The notes beneath the pieces were generated by a model. The model searched no databases. It was not told where the DNA came from and saw only the letters and a list, made by a program, of their open reading frames with translations. Positions 63,579-64,000 of a stretch of DNA of 64,000 nt are shown here, piece by piece. Position 1 is the first letter of the stretch. The number at the start of each line of letters is the position of its first letter. This DNA is from Eurosta solidaginis (lineage: Eukaryota > Arthropoda > Insecta > Diptera > Tephritidae). The translations under genes were made by a program, and so were the position numbers. The stretch spans positions 359,059,739 through 359,123,738 of the forward strand of contig NC_090319.1 in the NCBI RefSeq assembly GCF_040869045.1. The letters are read 5' to 3'.

Positions 63579-64000
63579 TGTGACGAATATTGTCAACAGT
63601 AAGGGAAACTATCATCTCTAAGCCAATGCTATGGAGTGATTTGTATGCACATAAATAAATCAATCATTATGTCTACACAGATGTACGTACAGGCAGTGGA
63701 GAAGAGACGCACAAACACATGCAGGTATCTTATCTGAGATGCTCCCAAAAGTATGCAATTATAATTGTGTTCACACATACACGTACATATGACAAGCTAT
63801 AAACGTAGTAATATTATAGCTGATAACCAACTAGTTAATTCTAGAAATGGAAGCGCCTAGAAGATGCAAACGAGAAATCACAGAGTATAAAAGGCAGCAA
63901 CAGTAGAGGCGCGACAATCAGTTTTGATTTACGACGCTATCTGGCGAGCAATAGTAGAGTTATTGTGAAGAACTTTAATAAAGGCCATTTTTCATTATTC
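63579..64000 (+). mobile_element. 3' LTR of the Gypsy element, runs off the window
   Basis: Starts TGTGACGAATATTG right after the polypurine tract. At least 422 bp are present and the end lies outside. It contains a TATA box and start-site motif (63886-63922) and a possible poly(A) signal aataaa at 63979-63984. The LTR would both drive and end transcription. Confidence 0.8.
63886..63922 (+). promoter_or_regulatory. LTR promoter: TATA box and initiator
   Basis: TATAAAAGG at 63886-63894 and the insect initiator TCAGT at 63918-63922, about 32-34 bases apart. The position inside the LTR fits the U3/R border. Confidence 0.6.

Overview
This window looks like transposon-dense, AT-rich DNA from a fly, most likely a tephritid fruit fly. 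That species call is an inference from the mix of repeat families, not from a host gene. I found no convincing host gene, rRNA, functional tRNA gene or CRISPR array. Almost every long open frame is either a piece of a retrotransposon or a chance frame inside a non-coding repeat.

Families recognised: (1) an RTE-like LINE with an AP-type endonuclease, reverse transcriptase (RT) and a TAAG-type tail, in about a dozen pieces; (2) R1/LOA/I-type LINEs with RNase H, in two groups (A: 10.0, 17.3, 38.5, 55.0 and 59.0 kb; B: 11.4 and 13.6 kb) plus a decayed relative at 31.8-33.3 kb; (3) a jockey/CR1-like LINE in two diverged copies (25.6-29.1 and 46.4-47.8 kb), plus a different jockey-like LINE at 35-36.5 kb; (4) a tRNA-derived SINE (here SINE A) and a second short repeat with a TTG-rich edge (here SINE B); (5) a non-coding hairpin-ended repeat (0.2, 1.6-3.5, 50.7-52.3, 56.2, 62.0 and 62.4 kb); (6) a palindrome-plus-minisatellite composite element (6.9-8.1, 42.4-43.1, 50.2-53.1 kb); (7) a hAT-like palindromic element with an 8-bp target duplication and a remnant of a hAT-like transposase; (8) the 3' end of a Gypsy-type LTR retrotransposon at the right edge.

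Layout. 0-9 kb holds hairpin repeats, a GC-rich tandem array, RTE and SINE fragments and a composite element. 9-20 kb is a graveyard of RTE and RNase H LINEs, one of which sits inside an RTE copy with a 14-bp target duplication. 20.6-25.6 kb is a three-level nest: an old RTE holds a younger RTE, which in turn holds an antisense, nearly intact RTE and a SINE. 25.6-29.1 kb is the best-preserved jockey/CR1-like LINE. 29-44 kb is sparse, with the hAT-like palindrome at 34.8-36.8 kb. 44.5-48 kb has the hAT transposase remnant and the second jockey/CR1-like LINE. 48-57 kb is dominated by SINE B, the composite element and hairpin repeats. 57-64 kb ends with a purine tract and the Gypsy end.

The most interesting signal is in the two jockey/CR1-like LINE copies. 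In both, the zinc-knuckle ORF1 ends in TAG and ORF2 continues in the same frame with no ATG and with identical spacing to its first endonuclease motif. This suggests translation of ORF2 by stop-codon readthrough.
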